In this document: one piece after another, positions 35,665 to 45,083 of the stretch
Numbering within the stretch: the stretch's first letter is position 1
Layout of the letters: each line of letters begins with the position of its first letter
NCBI GenBank assembly: GCA_944321875.1
Contig: CALUMX010000001.1
Span: 124,001 to 188,000, forward strand
Reading direction: 5' to 3'
DNA from: an uncultured Muribaculaceae bacterium
Lineage (GTDB): Bacteria > Bacteroidota > Bacteroidia > Bacteroidales > Muribaculaceae
Length of the DNA: 64,000 nt
Translations under genes and position numbers: made by a program
Notes under the pieces: generated by a model
Databases searched by the model: none
Told to the model about the DNA's origin: nothing
Seen by the model: only the letters and a program-made list of their open reading frames with translations

Positions 35665-37052
35665 TGAAAGAGATGAAAGATTACAACAACATATATTTTG
35701 TGGGAGCAGGCGGCATCGGCATGGCTGCTCTTGTGCGCTATTTCTTGTCGAAAGGTTACCGCGTAGCGGGCTACGACCGTACGCGCACGGCTCTCACTGA
35801 CGCTCTGGAGGCCGAAGGAGCGGAACTCTGCTTTGAGGATACGATGGAGGCCATTCCCGACTATTGCCGTGACCGCGAGCACACGCTTGTGGTCTATACG
35901 CCGGCTATTCCTGACAGTCATGTCGGTCTCAGCTATTTCCGCAAGGAAGGTTTTGAGGTGATGAAGCGCGCACAGGTGCTCGGCATCATTTCCCACGGCT
36001 CAAAGGGCCTGTGCTTTGCGGGAACACACGGTAAGACCACCACATCTAGCATGGCAGCCCACATACTGAGCCATTCCCAGGTGGGATGCAACGCTTTCCT
36101 CGGCGGTGTGCTGCGCAATTGCGGCACGAATTTCATGCTCCATCCGACCAGCCCCTACACGGTTATCGAGGCTGATGAGTTCGACCGCTCGTTCCACTGG
36201 CTGAACCCGTACATAGCCGTCATTACGGCCACAGACCCCGACCACCTCGATATTTATGGGACGGAGGAAGCCTATCTGGAGAGTTTTGCCCACTTTACGG
36301 AGCTTATCCGTCCGGATGGCGTACTGATATGCCACACCGGTCTGAAACTGCGTCCACGCCCGCAGGAAGGCGTGAGAGTCTACTCCTATTCGCGCAATGA
36401 GGGCGATTTCCACGCCACGAACGTGCGCAAGGGTGACGGAGAGATTGTTTTCGACTTCGTTTCCCCTCAGGGTACAATCCGTGATGTGAAGCTGGGTGTG
36501 CCTGTCGACATCAACATCGAGAATGCCGTAGCGGCGATGGCCGTGTGCCAGCTGGTGGGAGCCACCGAAGAGGATATGCGTGCCGCTGTGGGCAGCTTCC
36601 TCGGTGCCAAGCGCCGGTTTGAGTTCTGGCTGAAGGAACCGGGAGAGAACGGCAAGGTGGTTATCGACGACTATGCCCATCATCCCGACGAGCTGAAAGC
36701 CAGCATCCGTTCGGTCAAGGACCTTTATCCGAACCGCAAGCTCAGCGTGATATTCCAGCCGCATCTCTATACCCGCACGCGCGATTTCGCCCCTGAATTT
36801 GCCGAGGCGCTGTCGCTGGCCGACGAGGTGTTGCTGCTCGACATCTATCCGGCACGCGAGTTGCCGATTGAGGGAGTGACTTCGGAAATCATTCTGAAAG
36901 ATATAAAATGCGCAAATAAAGCACTTTGCAAAAAAGAAGACTTGCTAAAAACAATAAAAAATTATAATTTTGAGGTATTGTTGACAGTCGGTGCCGGAGA
37001 TATAAACAATTACCTTCCTGCCATCTGCGAAGAAATAAAGACACGCCCGTGA
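35661..37052 (+). CDS. murC: UDP-N-acetylmuramate--L-alanine ligase
   Basis: A 463-residue cytoplasmic Mur ligase that adds L-alanine to UDP-MurNAc, the first peptide step. The N-terminal motif is FVGAGGIGMAALVRYFLSKG; the ATP loop is CFAGTHGKTTTSSMAAHIL; EADEFDRSFHWLNP and DDYAHHPDELKASI are diagnostic of MurC. The last 60 codons (from about 36895) turn A+T-rich, unlike the rest. It begins with two ATGs overlapping the murG stop and ends overlapping ftsQ by 4 bases. Confidence 0.98.
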   Translation: MMKEMKDYNNIYFVGAGGIGMAALVRYFLSKGYRVAGYDRTRTALTDALEAEGAELCFEDTMEAIPDYCRDREHTLVVYTPAIPDSHVGLSYFRKEGFEVMKRAQVLGIISHGSKGLCFAGTHGKTTTSSMAAHILSHSQVGCNAFLGGVLRNCGTNFMLHPTSPYTVIEADEFDRSFHWLNPYIAVITATDPDHLDIYGTEEAYLESFAHFTELIRPDGVLICHTGLKLRPRPQEGVRVYSYSRNEGDFHATNVRKGDGEIVFDFVSPQGTIRDVKLGVPVDINIENAVAAMAVCQLVGATEEDMRAAVGSFLGAKRRFEFWLKEPGENGKVVIDDYAHHPDELKASIRSVKDLYPNRKLSVIFQPHLYTRTRDFAPEFAEALSLADEVLLLDIYPARELPIEGVTSEIILKDIKCANKALCKKEDLLKTIKNYNFEVLLTVGAGDINNYLPAICEEIKTRP

Positions 37053-37903
37053 AAAAGGTACTATTTTACATATCGGTATTGTTGGTCACTGTTTATGTAG
37101 TGGCATTTTTCATCGCAGGAAAGCGGGTTGAGGGAAAGGCTCTCTGCGGAGGAATGGACGTCGTGGTGGAGGAAAACGATTCGTTGGAATTCATCACGCC
37201 GGGGTTTATCCGCTCGGAGGTGAAACGACTGGGACTGTCTGTTGACCGTATGAATATCGACGATGTTGACGCACAGAAAATAGAAGATGTGTTCAACGCC
37301 CAGTATTATGTAGAAAACGCTGAATGCTTCAAGCTAAACAACCGCAGGGTACAGCTCACTGTCGTGCCGGTGCGTCCGGTCATGCGGGTGTTTGAGAATG
37401 ACAGCATCACCTACTACATAAACCGAAAGGGGAAAAAGGTGCCTGCATCGGCCGATTTCTTTGTCGACGTGCCTGTCGTAAGGGGAAATTTCAGCGGAAA
37501 GCATTCCTTGCGGCCGGAACAGCTGCTGCCGCTAATCGATTATCTGGCCGTGCATCCGGAGGAAAACCGGTTGGTGTCGGCGATAGAGGTGAAGGACTCT
37601 TCCAATGTGTTCATCATTCCCGCGATTATCGGTCATGTGGTCAATCTGGGAGCCGTCGACAATCTGGATGCCAAGTTTTCCAAGCTGAAGCGGATGTATT
37701 CGGAAGTGATGCCCGTGAAAGGTTGGGATGCCTATGACACGATTACGCTGAAGTGGAACAACCAGATTGTGGCAACGAAACGTAATCTGAAGTCGCGCTT
37801 GTGGGTGCAAACCCAAGACATCGGAGGGGAAGAGCTGCCCGACCCGTCGCAGGAAGTAGCGGTGGTCTACAGCAGCGACACCTCGAGGGTGAGAAGACCG
37901 TAA
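37049..37903 (+). CDS. ftsQ: FtsQ/DivIB-like cell division protein
   Basis: A 284-residue bitopic protein starting with GTG that overlaps the murC stop (GTGA). One N-terminal membrane helix (about residues 3-23) is followed by a POTRA-like region (FITPGFIRSEVKRLGLSVD, about 48-68) and an FtsQ-type beta domain. Sequence conservation is low in this family; the call rests on topology, length and its position between murC and ftsA. FtsQ links early and late divisome proteins in the periplasm. Confidence 0.88.
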   Translation: MKKVLFYISVLLVTVYVVAFFIAGKRVEGKALCGGMDVVVEENDSLEFITPGFIRSEVKRLGLSVDRMNIDDVDAQKIEDVFNAQYYVENAECFKLNNRRVQLTVVPVRPVMRVFENDSITYYINRKGKKVPASADFFVDVPVVRGNFSGKHSLRPEQLLPLIDYLAVHPEENRLVSAIEVKDSSNVFIIPAIIGHVVNLGAVDNLDAKFSKLKRMYSEVMPVKGWDAYDTITLKWNNQIVATKRNLKSRLWVQTQDIGGEELPDPSQEVAVVYSSDTSRVRRP

Positions 37904-37953
37904 AGAGAGAGGAAATGTAATTTTTTTTAGAAAAAGTAGAGAGATTTCTCGGT

Positions 37954-39282
37954 ATGGAAAATAAAAACAATCGATATATAGTAGTGCTGGAGATAGCCAG
38001 CTCTCACATTGCGGGCATCGTCGCCTCCATTGCCGACGGTGTTTCCGATGCTTCTGTGCTCTGTTATCATGAGCTACCCATTCTCGACTGCGTGCGCTAC
38101 GGCAGTATCGTCAACGTTGACGAGGTGTGCAACAAGACGGCGGAGCTGCTGAAACGGATAGAGAATGAGCGTCATTTCAGCCCGTGCAACATAACGGGTG
38201 TCTATGTGGCGATGTCGGGACGCTCGCTTCGTTCGGAGACTGTCACGCAGGAATTCACCGTCGATGATACGCAGACGCTGAGCCAGGAGTTCTTGGACAA
38301 TGTCTACCGTAAGGCTCGTGCCTCGTTTGAGCAGGACTGTGTGCTGGGTGTAGTGCCGCGCATGTTTGAAATCAACGGTGCGGAGGTGCAGAACCCTGTC
38401 GGTTCGCTCGGCCATCACCTGAAGGTATCGGTCAACGTGCTGTTGTGCCGTCCTCAGTTGCGCCGTAATCTCAGCATGGTGTTCGACCGTCTGAAAATCA
38501 GTATTATTGACTTTATCGTGACACCGCTTGCCCTGGCAGAGTGCCTGATGACGGAGGAGGAACGACGTCTTGGCGCCATGCTCGTCGACCACGGTGCGGA
38601 GACCACGACGGTGTCTATCTACAAGAATAACCGCCTGATGTACCTGTCGGTGCTGCCTATCGGCTCGCGCAACATTACGCGCGACCTGGTTTCGCTCAAC
38701 GTGTTGGAGGAAGTGGCGGAGAAAATCAAGAAGACCTCAGGAAACGCCATCGCTACGGGCGAGGACCTCAACGGTCTCGACATAATGGGTGTATCGGCTT
38801 ACGACGTGAGCAACTATATTACGGCGCGTGCAGGCGAAATTATGGAAAACGTCTACAATCAGCTGACGCTCGCCGGTTTTACCTCTGACCAGTTGCCGGC
38901 CGGAATTATGGCCGTGGGCCGCGGTATGAAGCTGAAAGGTCTGAAAGACTTGCTGGAGTCGATTACGAAGATGCAGGTGCGCGAGGGTCGCAATTCAAAT
39001 ATCCCTGCCGCCTCCAATCTCATCAACGTGCCTCAATTGCTGGCCGTGCTTGACTACATAACGCGGGAGCCGCAGAAGATTGTCAACTGCATCCAGCGCG
39101 TTGAGCAGCCGGTAATTGCTCCGGAGCAGGTCGCAGTGGCCGTGCAGGAGGCAGAGCGTCCTGCAGAAAAGAAGAAAACGAAGAAGGGCTTCATCCACAG
39201 ATTCTTGGATAGATTCAACGATATAACGAACGAGACAGAGGACGAGTTTGCAGAAGACGAAGAAAATAACAAAAGAAGGTAA
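37954..39282 (+). CDS. ftsA: Cell division protein FtsA
   Basis: A 442-residue actin-like ATPase that tethers FtsZ to the membrane. It has the SHS2/1C domain (about 85-165) and phosphate-binding blocks such as LVDHGAETTTVSIYKNNRL and AGIMAVGRGMKLKGL. A basic, amphipathic C-terminal stretch, KKKTKKGFIHRFLDRFNDI, is the expected membrane-targeting helix, but it is followed by an extra acidic tail (ETEDEFAEDEENNKRR). ftsZ follows after 6 bases. Confidence 0.96.
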   Translation: MENKNNRYIVVLEIASSHIAGIVASIADGVSDASVLCYHELPILDCVRYGSIVNVDEVCNKTAELLKRIENERHFSPCNITGVYVAMSGRSLRSETVTQEFTVDDTQTLSQEFLDNVYRKARASFEQDCVLGVVPRMFEINGAEVQNPVGSLGHHLKVSVNVLLCRPQLRRNLSMVFDRLKISIIDFIVTPLALAECLMTEEERRLGAMLVDHGAETTTVSIYKNNRLMYLSVLPIGSRNITRDLVSLNVLEEVAEKIKKTSGNAIATGEDLNGLDIMGVSAYDVSNYITARAGEIMENVYNQLTLAGFTSDQLPAGIMAVGRGMKLKGLKDLLESITKMQVREGRNSNIPAASNLINVPQLLAVLDYITREPQKIVNCIQRVEQPVIAPEQVAVAVQEAERPAEKKKTKKGFIHRFLDRFNDITNETEDEFAEDEENNKRR

Positions 39283-39288
39283 AAGACT

Positions 39289-40662
39289 ATGGACAGTTCA
39301 GATATTGCAAGAAACTCAACCGTATTTCCCAACAGTGGGTTATCGGAGAAAGACAGCTTCAACGAGAGCGGTGCGCCGCTGATTATGGTCGTTGGAGTGG
39401 GTGGCGGTGGCGACAATGCTGTCAACCACATGTATACGCAGTGCATACCGGGCATCTCGTTCGTAGTAACCAATACCGACCGTCAGGCCCTCAACAACTC
39501 TCCGGTGGAGCGCAAGCTGCTGCTCGGTCCGACCGTTACGCGCGGTCTGGGAGCCGGAAGCATCCCGGAGAAGGCGAAAGCCGCAGCCGAGGAGAGTGCG
39601 GAGGAAATCGCCAAGCTGTTTGACGAGGATACGAAGATGGTGTTCATTACAGCCGGAATGGGCGGTGGTACGGGTACGGGAGCCTCTCCCGTCGTGGCAC
39701 GCATTGCCCGCGAGAAAGGAATGCTGACGGTGGGTATCGTGACGATTCCTTTCCTGTTTGAGGGCGAGCGCAAAATCATGAAAGCGCTGGCCGGAGCTGA
39801 CGAGATGAGCAAGTATGTCGACGCGATGATGGTCATCAACAACGAGCGTCTGACGGAAATCTACAGCGACCTTAACTTCGACAACGCCTTCGACATGGCC
39901 GACGAGACACTGACCGACGCTGCGCGAAGCATCTCGGAGATGGTGAATACCAACGGTAAAATCAACCTCGACTTCGAGGACGTGAATACGACGCTGAAGG
40001 ATGGCGGTACGGCCATTATCAGTACCGGCTACGGTGAGGGCGACCAGCGCGTGACGAAGGCCATTCAGGATGCGCTCAACTCTCCGTTGCTGAAAAACCG
40101 TGACGTACAGACCTCGAAGCACGTGCTTTTCAATATTTATTACTCCCAGAAGGCTGAAAAACCATTTACGATGGGAGAAATTAACGAGGTTACAAGTTTT
40201 ATGGCTAACTTTGCAAAGGAAGTTGACGTCATCTGGGGTACCTCGGTCGATGACACTCTCGGAGACAAGGTGAAGATTACGATTCTGGCTTCCGGCTTCG
40301 ACATCAGCCTGTCGAAGGACATCAAATACCGTCCGAAGACGGTGGTCGACAAGACCGGCCATCAGACGGAGGTGAAGCAGGCGCAAAGCCCGACTGACCG
40401 TATCCGCAAGGAATACGGCGAAGGGAAAGTGGCGGAGATTTCGCGCATCAAGGCGAGCGCCAACTACATCCTGCTCAGTCCGGAACAGATGGACAACGAT
40501 GTGCTGATTAGCTTCATGGAGAAGAATCCGACTTTCCGCCGCGGCACAGACCCCAAGTTGCGCGACGAGTGGAAGGAACTTTGTGACAGCCAGAGCAATC
40601 CGGTCACTCAGCAGCCGGTGACGAATCATGGCGGCAGCAAAGTGATAGTTTTTGATGAGTAA
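39289..40662 (+). CDS. ftsZ: Cell division protein FtsZ
   Basis: A 457-residue tubulin-like GTPase that forms the Z ring. The N-terminal MVVGVGGGGDNAVNHM block and the tubulin signature GGGTGTGASP (about residues 125-134) are intact; NTDRQALNN and the T7 loop region NLDFEDVNTTL are as expected. After the globular part comes a linker and a tail ending KVIVFDE. A canonical C-terminal peptide with P-x-F/Y-L is not obvious; the nearest match is NPTFRRG about 40 residues before the end. Confidence 0.98.
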   Translation: MDSSDIARNSTVFPNSGLSEKDSFNESGAPLIMVVGVGGGGDNAVNHMYTQCIPGISFVVTNTDRQALNNSPVERKLLLGPTVTRGLGAGSIPEKAKAAAEESAEEIAKLFDEDTKMVFITAGMGGGTGTGASPVVARIAREKGMLTVGIVTIPFLFEGERKIMKALAGADEMSKYVDAMMVINNERLTEIYSDLNFDNAFDMADETLTDAARSISEMVNTNGKINLDFEDVNTTLKDGGTAIISTGYGEGDQRVTKAIQDALNSPLLKNRDVQTSKHVLFNIYYSQKAEKPFTMGEINEVTSFMANFAKEVDVIWGTSVDDTLGDKVKITILASGFDISLSKDIKYRPKTVVDKTGHQTEVKQAQSPTDRIRKEYGEGKVAEISRIKASANYILLSPEQMDNDVLISFMEKNPTFRRGTDPKLRDEWKELCDSQSNPVTQQPVTNHGGSKVIVFDE

Positions 40663-40683
40663 TAACCTAAACAACATACGATT

Positions 40684-41133
40684 ATGAGTTTGTTTGAACA
40701 AGTGAGCGGTGACATCAAGGCCGCAATGCTGGCACGCGACAAGGTGCGTCTGGAAGCGCTGCGCGGCATCAAAAAGGAATTTCTTGAGGCAAAGACTGCC
40801 AAGGGCAGCGATGGCGAGTTGTCGGACGACGCAGCCATGAAGATTCTTGTAAAGATGGTGAAACAACGCAAGGAAAGCGCCTCTATCTATACAGAACAGA
40901 ACCGTCCGGAGCTGGCGGAAGAGGAATTGGCACAGGCTGCCGTTATCGAAGGCTATCTGCCGAAGCAGATGACGGAAGAGGAGCTGACTGCCGCATTGAA
41001 GGAAATCATTGCCCGTGTGGGTGCCACTTCGGCCAAGGAAATGGGCAAGGTGATGGGCGTAGCTTCCAAGGAGCTGGCTGGCAAGGCGGAAGGCAAGGCT
41101 ATTTCTGCCAAAGTGCGCGAATTGCTCGCCTAA
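40684..41133 (+). CDS. GatB/YqeY domain-containing protein
   Basis: A 149-residue YqeY-like protein, related to the C-terminal tRNA-binding tail of GatB. Typical elements are LFEQVSGDIKAAMLARDKVR near the N-terminus, EGYLPKQMTEEEL in the middle, and the terminal MGKVMGVASKELAGKAEGK. Its biochemical function is not established; a link to tRNA amidation is inferred from the domain. It lies 21 bases after ftsZ, a common place for it in Bacteroidales, so it is probably co-transcribed with the division cluster. Confidence 0.93.
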   Translation: MSLFEQVSGDIKAAMLARDKVRLEALRGIKKEFLEAKTAKGSDGELSDDAAMKILVKMVKQRKESASIYTEQNRPELAEEELAQAAVIEGYLPKQMTEEELTAALKEIIARVGATSAKEMGKVMGVASKELAGKAEGKAISAKVRELLA

Positions 41134-41185
41134 GCGATAGTAACGATATATTTTTACGAGAACAAAATAAAATACATTTACAAAA

Positions 41186-42457
41186 ATGTTGACATTAGCT
41201 GCAATCAAAGAGAATCCTCAGGAAATCGTAAAGCGGTTGGCTGTGAAGCATTTTGACGCTGAGGAGTTGATTAACAATATTCTTGAGCTCGACAAGTCAC
41301 GCCGTGCGGCTCAGGCAAAATTTGACCAGAACGGTGCGGAGCTCAACAAACTTGCCGCTCAAATCGGCGGTTTGATGAAGCAAGGCAAGAAGGACGAGGC
41401 AGAGGCTGTGAAGAAGGAAGTGGCAGCCTTGAAGGATACCAACAAGGGAATTGAGGAAGAACTGAAGGAAGCCGGTGACAAAATCACTGAAATCCTTCTT
41501 ACCATCCCTAACGTGCCTTGTGCGATGGTTCCGGAAGGAAAGACTGCCGAGGACAACGTGGTGGAGAAGGAAGGCGGCGTGATGCCGAATCTTCCGGAGG
41601 ACGCGCTTCCTCACTGGGAATTGGCCAAGAAGTACAACCTGATTGACTTCGAGCTGGGCGTGAAGATTACAGGCGCTGGTTTCCCTGTCTATTTCGGCAA
41701 GGGTGCGAAGCTGCAACGCGCGCTCATCCAATTCTTCCTTGACGAGGCTTCCAAGGCCGGTTATCTGGAAACTCAGCCGCCTTACGTAGTAAACGAGGCT
41801 TCCGGTATCGGTACGGGTCAGCTTCCTGACAAGGAAGGTCAGATGTACCACTGCAACCTCGACAATCTGTATCTTATCCCGACTGCCGAAGTGCCTGTGA
41901 CAAACATCTACCGTGACGTTATTTTCGAGGAAAAGGACCTTCCGAAGAAAAACTGCGCTTACTCAGCCTGCTTCCGTCGTGAGGCCGGTTCCTACGGTAA
42001 GGACGTGCGCGGTCTGAACCGTCTGCACCAGTTTGACAAGGTGGAAATCGTGCGCATCGAGAAGCCGGAAAACTCTTACGCTGCGTTGGAGGAAATGAAG
42101 GACCACGTACAGGGTCTGCTCGAGAAGCTCGAATTGCCTTGGCACATTCTCCGACTCTGTGGCGGTGACATGAGCTTTACATCAGCCATCACATTTGACT
42201 TTGAGGTATTCTCAGCCGCTCAGAAGCGCTGGTTGGAGGTAAGCTCCGTTTCCAACTTCGAAAGCTATCAGGCGAACCGTCTGCACTGCCGCTACCGCGA
42301 CGTCAACAAGAAGATGACGCTTTGCCACACGCTCAACGGCTCTGCACTCGCATTGCCGCGCATCATGGCTGCCCTCCTCGAGAACAACCAGACTCCGGAA
42401 GGCATCCGCATCCCGAAGGCGCTCGTGCCTTACACAGGATTCGATATTATCGATTAG
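41186..42457 (+). CDS. serS: Serine--tRNA ligase
   Basis: A 423-residue class II aminoacyl-tRNA synthetase that charges tRNA-Ser (and tRNA-Sec where present). The N-terminal long coiled-coil arm (about residues 30-105) grips the tRNA variable arm. Catalytic motifs are motif 2, FRREAGSYGKDVRGLNRLHQ, and motif 3, LNGSALALPRIMAALLENNQ. The gene follows yqeY after 52 bases and ends in TAG, followed by a strong terminator. Confidence 0.98.
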   Translation: MLTLAAIKENPQEIVKRLAVKHFDAEELINNILELDKSRRAAQAKFDQNGAELNKLAAQIGGLMKQGKKDEAEAVKKEVAALKDTNKGIEEELKEAGDKITEILLTIPNVPCAMVPEGKTAEDNVVEKEGGVMPNLPEDALPHWELAKKYNLIDFELGVKITGAGFPVYFGKGAKLQRALIQFFLDEASKAGYLETQPPYVVNEASGIGTGQLPDKEGQMYHCNLDNLYLIPTAEVPVTNIYRDVIFEEKDLPKKNCAYSACFRREAGSYGKDVRGLNRLHQFDKVEIVRIEKPENSYAALEEMKDHVQGLLEKLELPWHILRLCGGDMSFTSAITFDFEVFSAAQKRWLEVSSVSNFESYQANRLHCRYRDVNKKMTLCHTLNGSALALPRIMAALLENNQTPEGIRIPKALVPYTGFDIID

Positions 42458-42481
42458 TCGGACAGAACGACCATAAAGCAG

Positions 42482-42516
42482 AAAGCCCCATTCCCGATTC
42501 CGGGAATGGGGCTTTT
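42482..42516 (+). terminator. Rho-independent terminator of serS
   Basis: AAAGCCCCATTCCCG and CGGGAATGGGGCTTT form a perfect 15-bp stem with an ATTC loop, followed by TCTTG; it lies 24 bases after the serS stop codon and closes the long division-cluster transcript. Confidence 0.9.
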
Positions 42517-42595
42517 CTTGTATCAGCAGGTGAGAAAGGGAAAATATGAACATTTGTGGGGAAAATGTAGACATGATGGAGCATAGCTAAATGCC

Positions 42596-42603
42596 TAATT
42601 TTG
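42596..42603 (+). promoter_or_regulatory. -7 box of the efflux operon
   Basis: TAATTTTG fits TAnnTTTG and lies 22 bases before the TolC-like ATG. The -33 position reads CATG, a poor match, which would suit a promoter that needs an activator such as the AraC-type protein encoded at the end of the operon. Confidence 0.55.
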
Positions 42604-42625
42604 CAACAGATAAACAAATAAAATC

Positions 42626-43951
42626 ATGAAAGGAAAATTGTTCATATTCTCTCTTTTAGGCTTTACCGCATTGAGCGGAAACGCACGCGAGGTGCTGAGC
42701 CTGGGACGTTGCCTTGAGCTGGGTATTGAAAACAACCTGTCTCTGGAAGGCAAGCGGAATGAAATTGAGAAAGGTCGTGTAACTATATCGGAAAACCGTG
42801 CGAAACTGTTGCCGCAAATCAACGCATTTGCCAATTTCAACGATAATTTCGAGCCTCCCGTGTCGGTAACCGACGGCTCCGCCTATGGGACTCCTCATAA
42901 CGTAACGCATACGCTTCAATATTCAGCCAATGCCGGACTGCAGTTGCAGATGCCGCTCTACAATCAGACGGTGCTCAGCTCCGTGTCAATCGCCAAGACG
43001 ATGAACCGCCTTGACCAGTTGTCGTACGACAAGGCACGTGAGGACCTGATTATGGAAATCAGCAAGCTGTACTACCTGGGACAGACCACGGAGGAGCAGT
43101 TGAAACTGGTGAAGGAGAACATCGCCCGGCTTGAGGAGCTGAAGGACATCACCGTGGCTTTCTACGACAACGACATGGCGATGGAGGTCGATGTGAAGCG
43201 TGTCAACATCAATCTGGAGAATCTGCAGGTGCAATACGACAACGCGCTGGCCATGCAGGCACAGCAGCTGAACCTGCTGAAATACATGATTGATTATCCG
43301 GCCGATGCGGAAATCGCTCTGGAGCCGGTCAACGTGGAGGAAATGGAGCCGGCGTCGCTGTCGGGGCTGTCAATCGAGTTGCCTGAGCTGAAGTTGCTGG
43401 AAACCCGCAGTCAGCTTGCGGAACAGCAGCATAAGGTCATCAAGCAAGGTTATCTGCCATCGCTCAGCCTGACGGGCAACTTCTCCTATTCGGCTTATAC
43501 CGACAAGGCCTACCATTGGTTCCACAGCGGTCCGTCGAGCAAATGGTACAATTCCTACGGTATCGGACTCTCGCTCCGCATTCCGATTTTCGACGGCCTC
43601 GACAAGAAGCGCAAGATGCAGAAGTCAAGAATCGACATCGCCAGCGCACAGCTCGCACAGGAAAACATGCGCAAGAACCTGGAAACGCAGTATGCCAACG
43701 CTACCAACGACCTGCTCAACAGCCAGCGTAACTTCAGGAAGCAGAAAGACAACTACAAGCTGGCAGAGGAAGTCTACGAAGTGACAACGGAACGCTACCG
43801 TGAGGGCATCGCCTCCATGACGGAGGTGCTGCAGGACGAGATGCAGATGAGCGAGGCTCAGAACGGCTACGTCAGCGCCCATTACAACTATCAGGTGAGC
43901 AACCTGACGCTCCTGCGGCTCACAGGGCAGATTGAGTCACTTTTGAAATAA
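42626..43951 (+). CDS. TolC-family outer-membrane efflux protein
   Basis: A 441-residue outer-membrane channel with a signal peptide (MKGKLFIFSLLGFTALSGNA). Two OEP repeats of long coiled-coil helices are visible (about 30-215 and 240-430), with LGRCLELGIENNLSLEGKRN opening the first and LGLSLRIPIFDGLDKKRK in the second. It provides the exit duct for the inner-membrane MFS pump encoded downstream, through the adaptor in between. It is first in the operon; the adaptor follows after 45 bases. Confidence 0.94.
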   Translation: MKGKLFIFSLLGFTALSGNAREVLSLGRCLELGIENNLSLEGKRNEIEKGRVTISENRAKLLPQINAFANFNDNFEPPVSVTDGSAYGTPHNVTHTLQYSANAGLQLQMPLYNQTVLSSVSIAKTMNRLDQLSYDKAREDLIMEISKLYYLGQTTEEQLKLVKENIARLEELKDITVAFYDNDMAMEVDVKRVNINLENLQVQYDNALAMQAQQLNLLKYMIDYPADAEIALEPVNVEEMEPASLSGLSIELPELKLLETRSQLAEQQHKVIKQGYLPSLSLTGNFSYSAYTDKAYHWFHSGPSSKWYNSYGIGLSLRIPIFDGLDKKRKMQKSRIDIASAQLAQENMRKNLETQYANATNDLLNSQRNFRKQKDNYKLAEEVYEVTTERYREGIASMTEVLQDEMQMSEAQNGYVSAHYNYQVSNLTLLRLTGQIESLLK

Positions 43952-43996
43952 TCGGAAAAAAGAATAACTAACGGAAAACAAAAAAATTTTTAGGAT

Positions 43997-45079
43997 ATGG
44001 AAACGAACAATCAAGGAAACAACCATCAGGTAAAAGCAAAGAAACTGAAAAAGCTGCGCCGCTGGCAGCGTGTGGCAAGTCTTGCAGGCATCGTAGTCAT
44101 CGCTGTGGGCATCGTGCAGGCGGTGATGCTCTTCCTCAACTACAAGCACACGGAGACCAGCAACGACGCGCAGATTGAGCAATACATCTCTCCGGTCAAC
44201 CTCCGGGCATCGGGCTATATCAAGAAAATCTATTTCACCGAGCACCAGAACGTGAAGAAGGGCGACACCCTGATGGTGCTTGACGACCGTGAGTACAGAA
44301 TCCGCGTCATGGAGGCCGAGGCTGCGCTGAAGGATGCGAAGGCCGGTGCATCGGTCATCGACGCTACGTTGCAGACAACGCAGAACAACGCGTCCGTATT
44401 CGATGCCTCCATTGCGGAAATAGAGGTGCGTCTTGCCAAACTGGAGAAGGACAAGCAGCGCTACACCAACCTCGTTCAGCGCCGTGCGGCTACGCCCATA
44501 CAGCTGGAGCAGATTGAGACCGAGTATGCGGCAACGCTGAAGAAGCTCGAGGCTGTCAAGCGTCAGCAGAAGGCTGCCAATTCGGGTGTCAACGAGGTGT
44601 CACATCGCCGTGAGAACATCGAGGCTTCCATCGAACGTGCGGAAGCTGCACTGGAAATGGCCAAACTGAATCTTTCCTATACCGTAGTGACGGCTCCCTG
44701 CGACGGAAAACTCGGTCGTCGCGCTATCGAAGAAGGTCAGTTTATCAATGCCGGACAGACGATTACCTACATCATCCCGGAAACGGAGAAATGGGTGATT
44801 GCCAACTACAAGGAAACGCAGATTGAGAACCTGAAAATCGGCCAGGAGGTGAGAATCTCGGTCGATGCCATCTCCGACAAGGAGTTTACGGGCGTGATTA
44901 CGGCTATTTCGGGCGCAACCGGCTCTAAATACTCATTGGTGCCGACCGACAATTCCGCCGGCAACTTCGTGAAAATCCAGCAACGCATACCGGTGCGGAT
45001 TGATTTCAAGGGATTGACAAAAGAAGATAACGAACGACTCGCTGCCGGCATGATGGTGGTGGTTAAGGCTAAACTCTAA
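43997..45079 (+). CDS. HlyD/EmrA-type periplasmic adaptor (membrane fusion protein)
   Basis: A 360-residue adaptor with one N-terminal membrane helix (about residues 29-48, ASLAGIVVIAVGIVQAVMLF), a lipoyl-like half motif (SPVNLRASGYIKKIYFTEHQ), a long alpha-helical hairpin (about 95-215) and the returning half (APCDGKLGRRAIEEGQFI). The C-terminal beta-barrel carries DNSAGNFVKIQQRIPVRIDF, a signature of the EmrA clade. It couples the MFS pump to TolC. The pump gene starts 4 bases after its stop. Confidence 0.94.
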   Translation: METNNQGNNHQVKAKKLKKLRRWQRVASLAGIVVIAVGIVQAVMLFLNYKHTETSNDAQIEQYISPVNLRASGYIKKIYFTEHQNVKKGDTLMVLDDREYRIRVMEAEAALKDAKAGASVIDATLQTTQNNASVFDASIAEIEVRLAKLEKDKQRYTNLVQRRAATPIQLEQIETEYAATLKKLEAVKRQQKAANSGVNEVSHRRENIEASIERAEAALEMAKLNLSYTVVTAPCDGKLGRRAIEEGQFINAGQTITYIIPETEKWVIANYKETQIENLKIGQEVRISVDAISDKEFTGVITAISGATGSKYSLVPTDNSAGNFVKIQQRIPVRIDFKGLTKEDNERLAAGMMVVVKAKL

Positions 45080-45083
45080 GACT

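Noticed and set aside
39340..41208. 622-codon open frame antisense to ftsZ and yqeY
   Set aside because: Lies opposite well-supported genes; long antisense frames arise from the codon bias here (also at 5966-7243, 7830-9020 and 11268-12296). His/Arg/Leu-rich with no domains.
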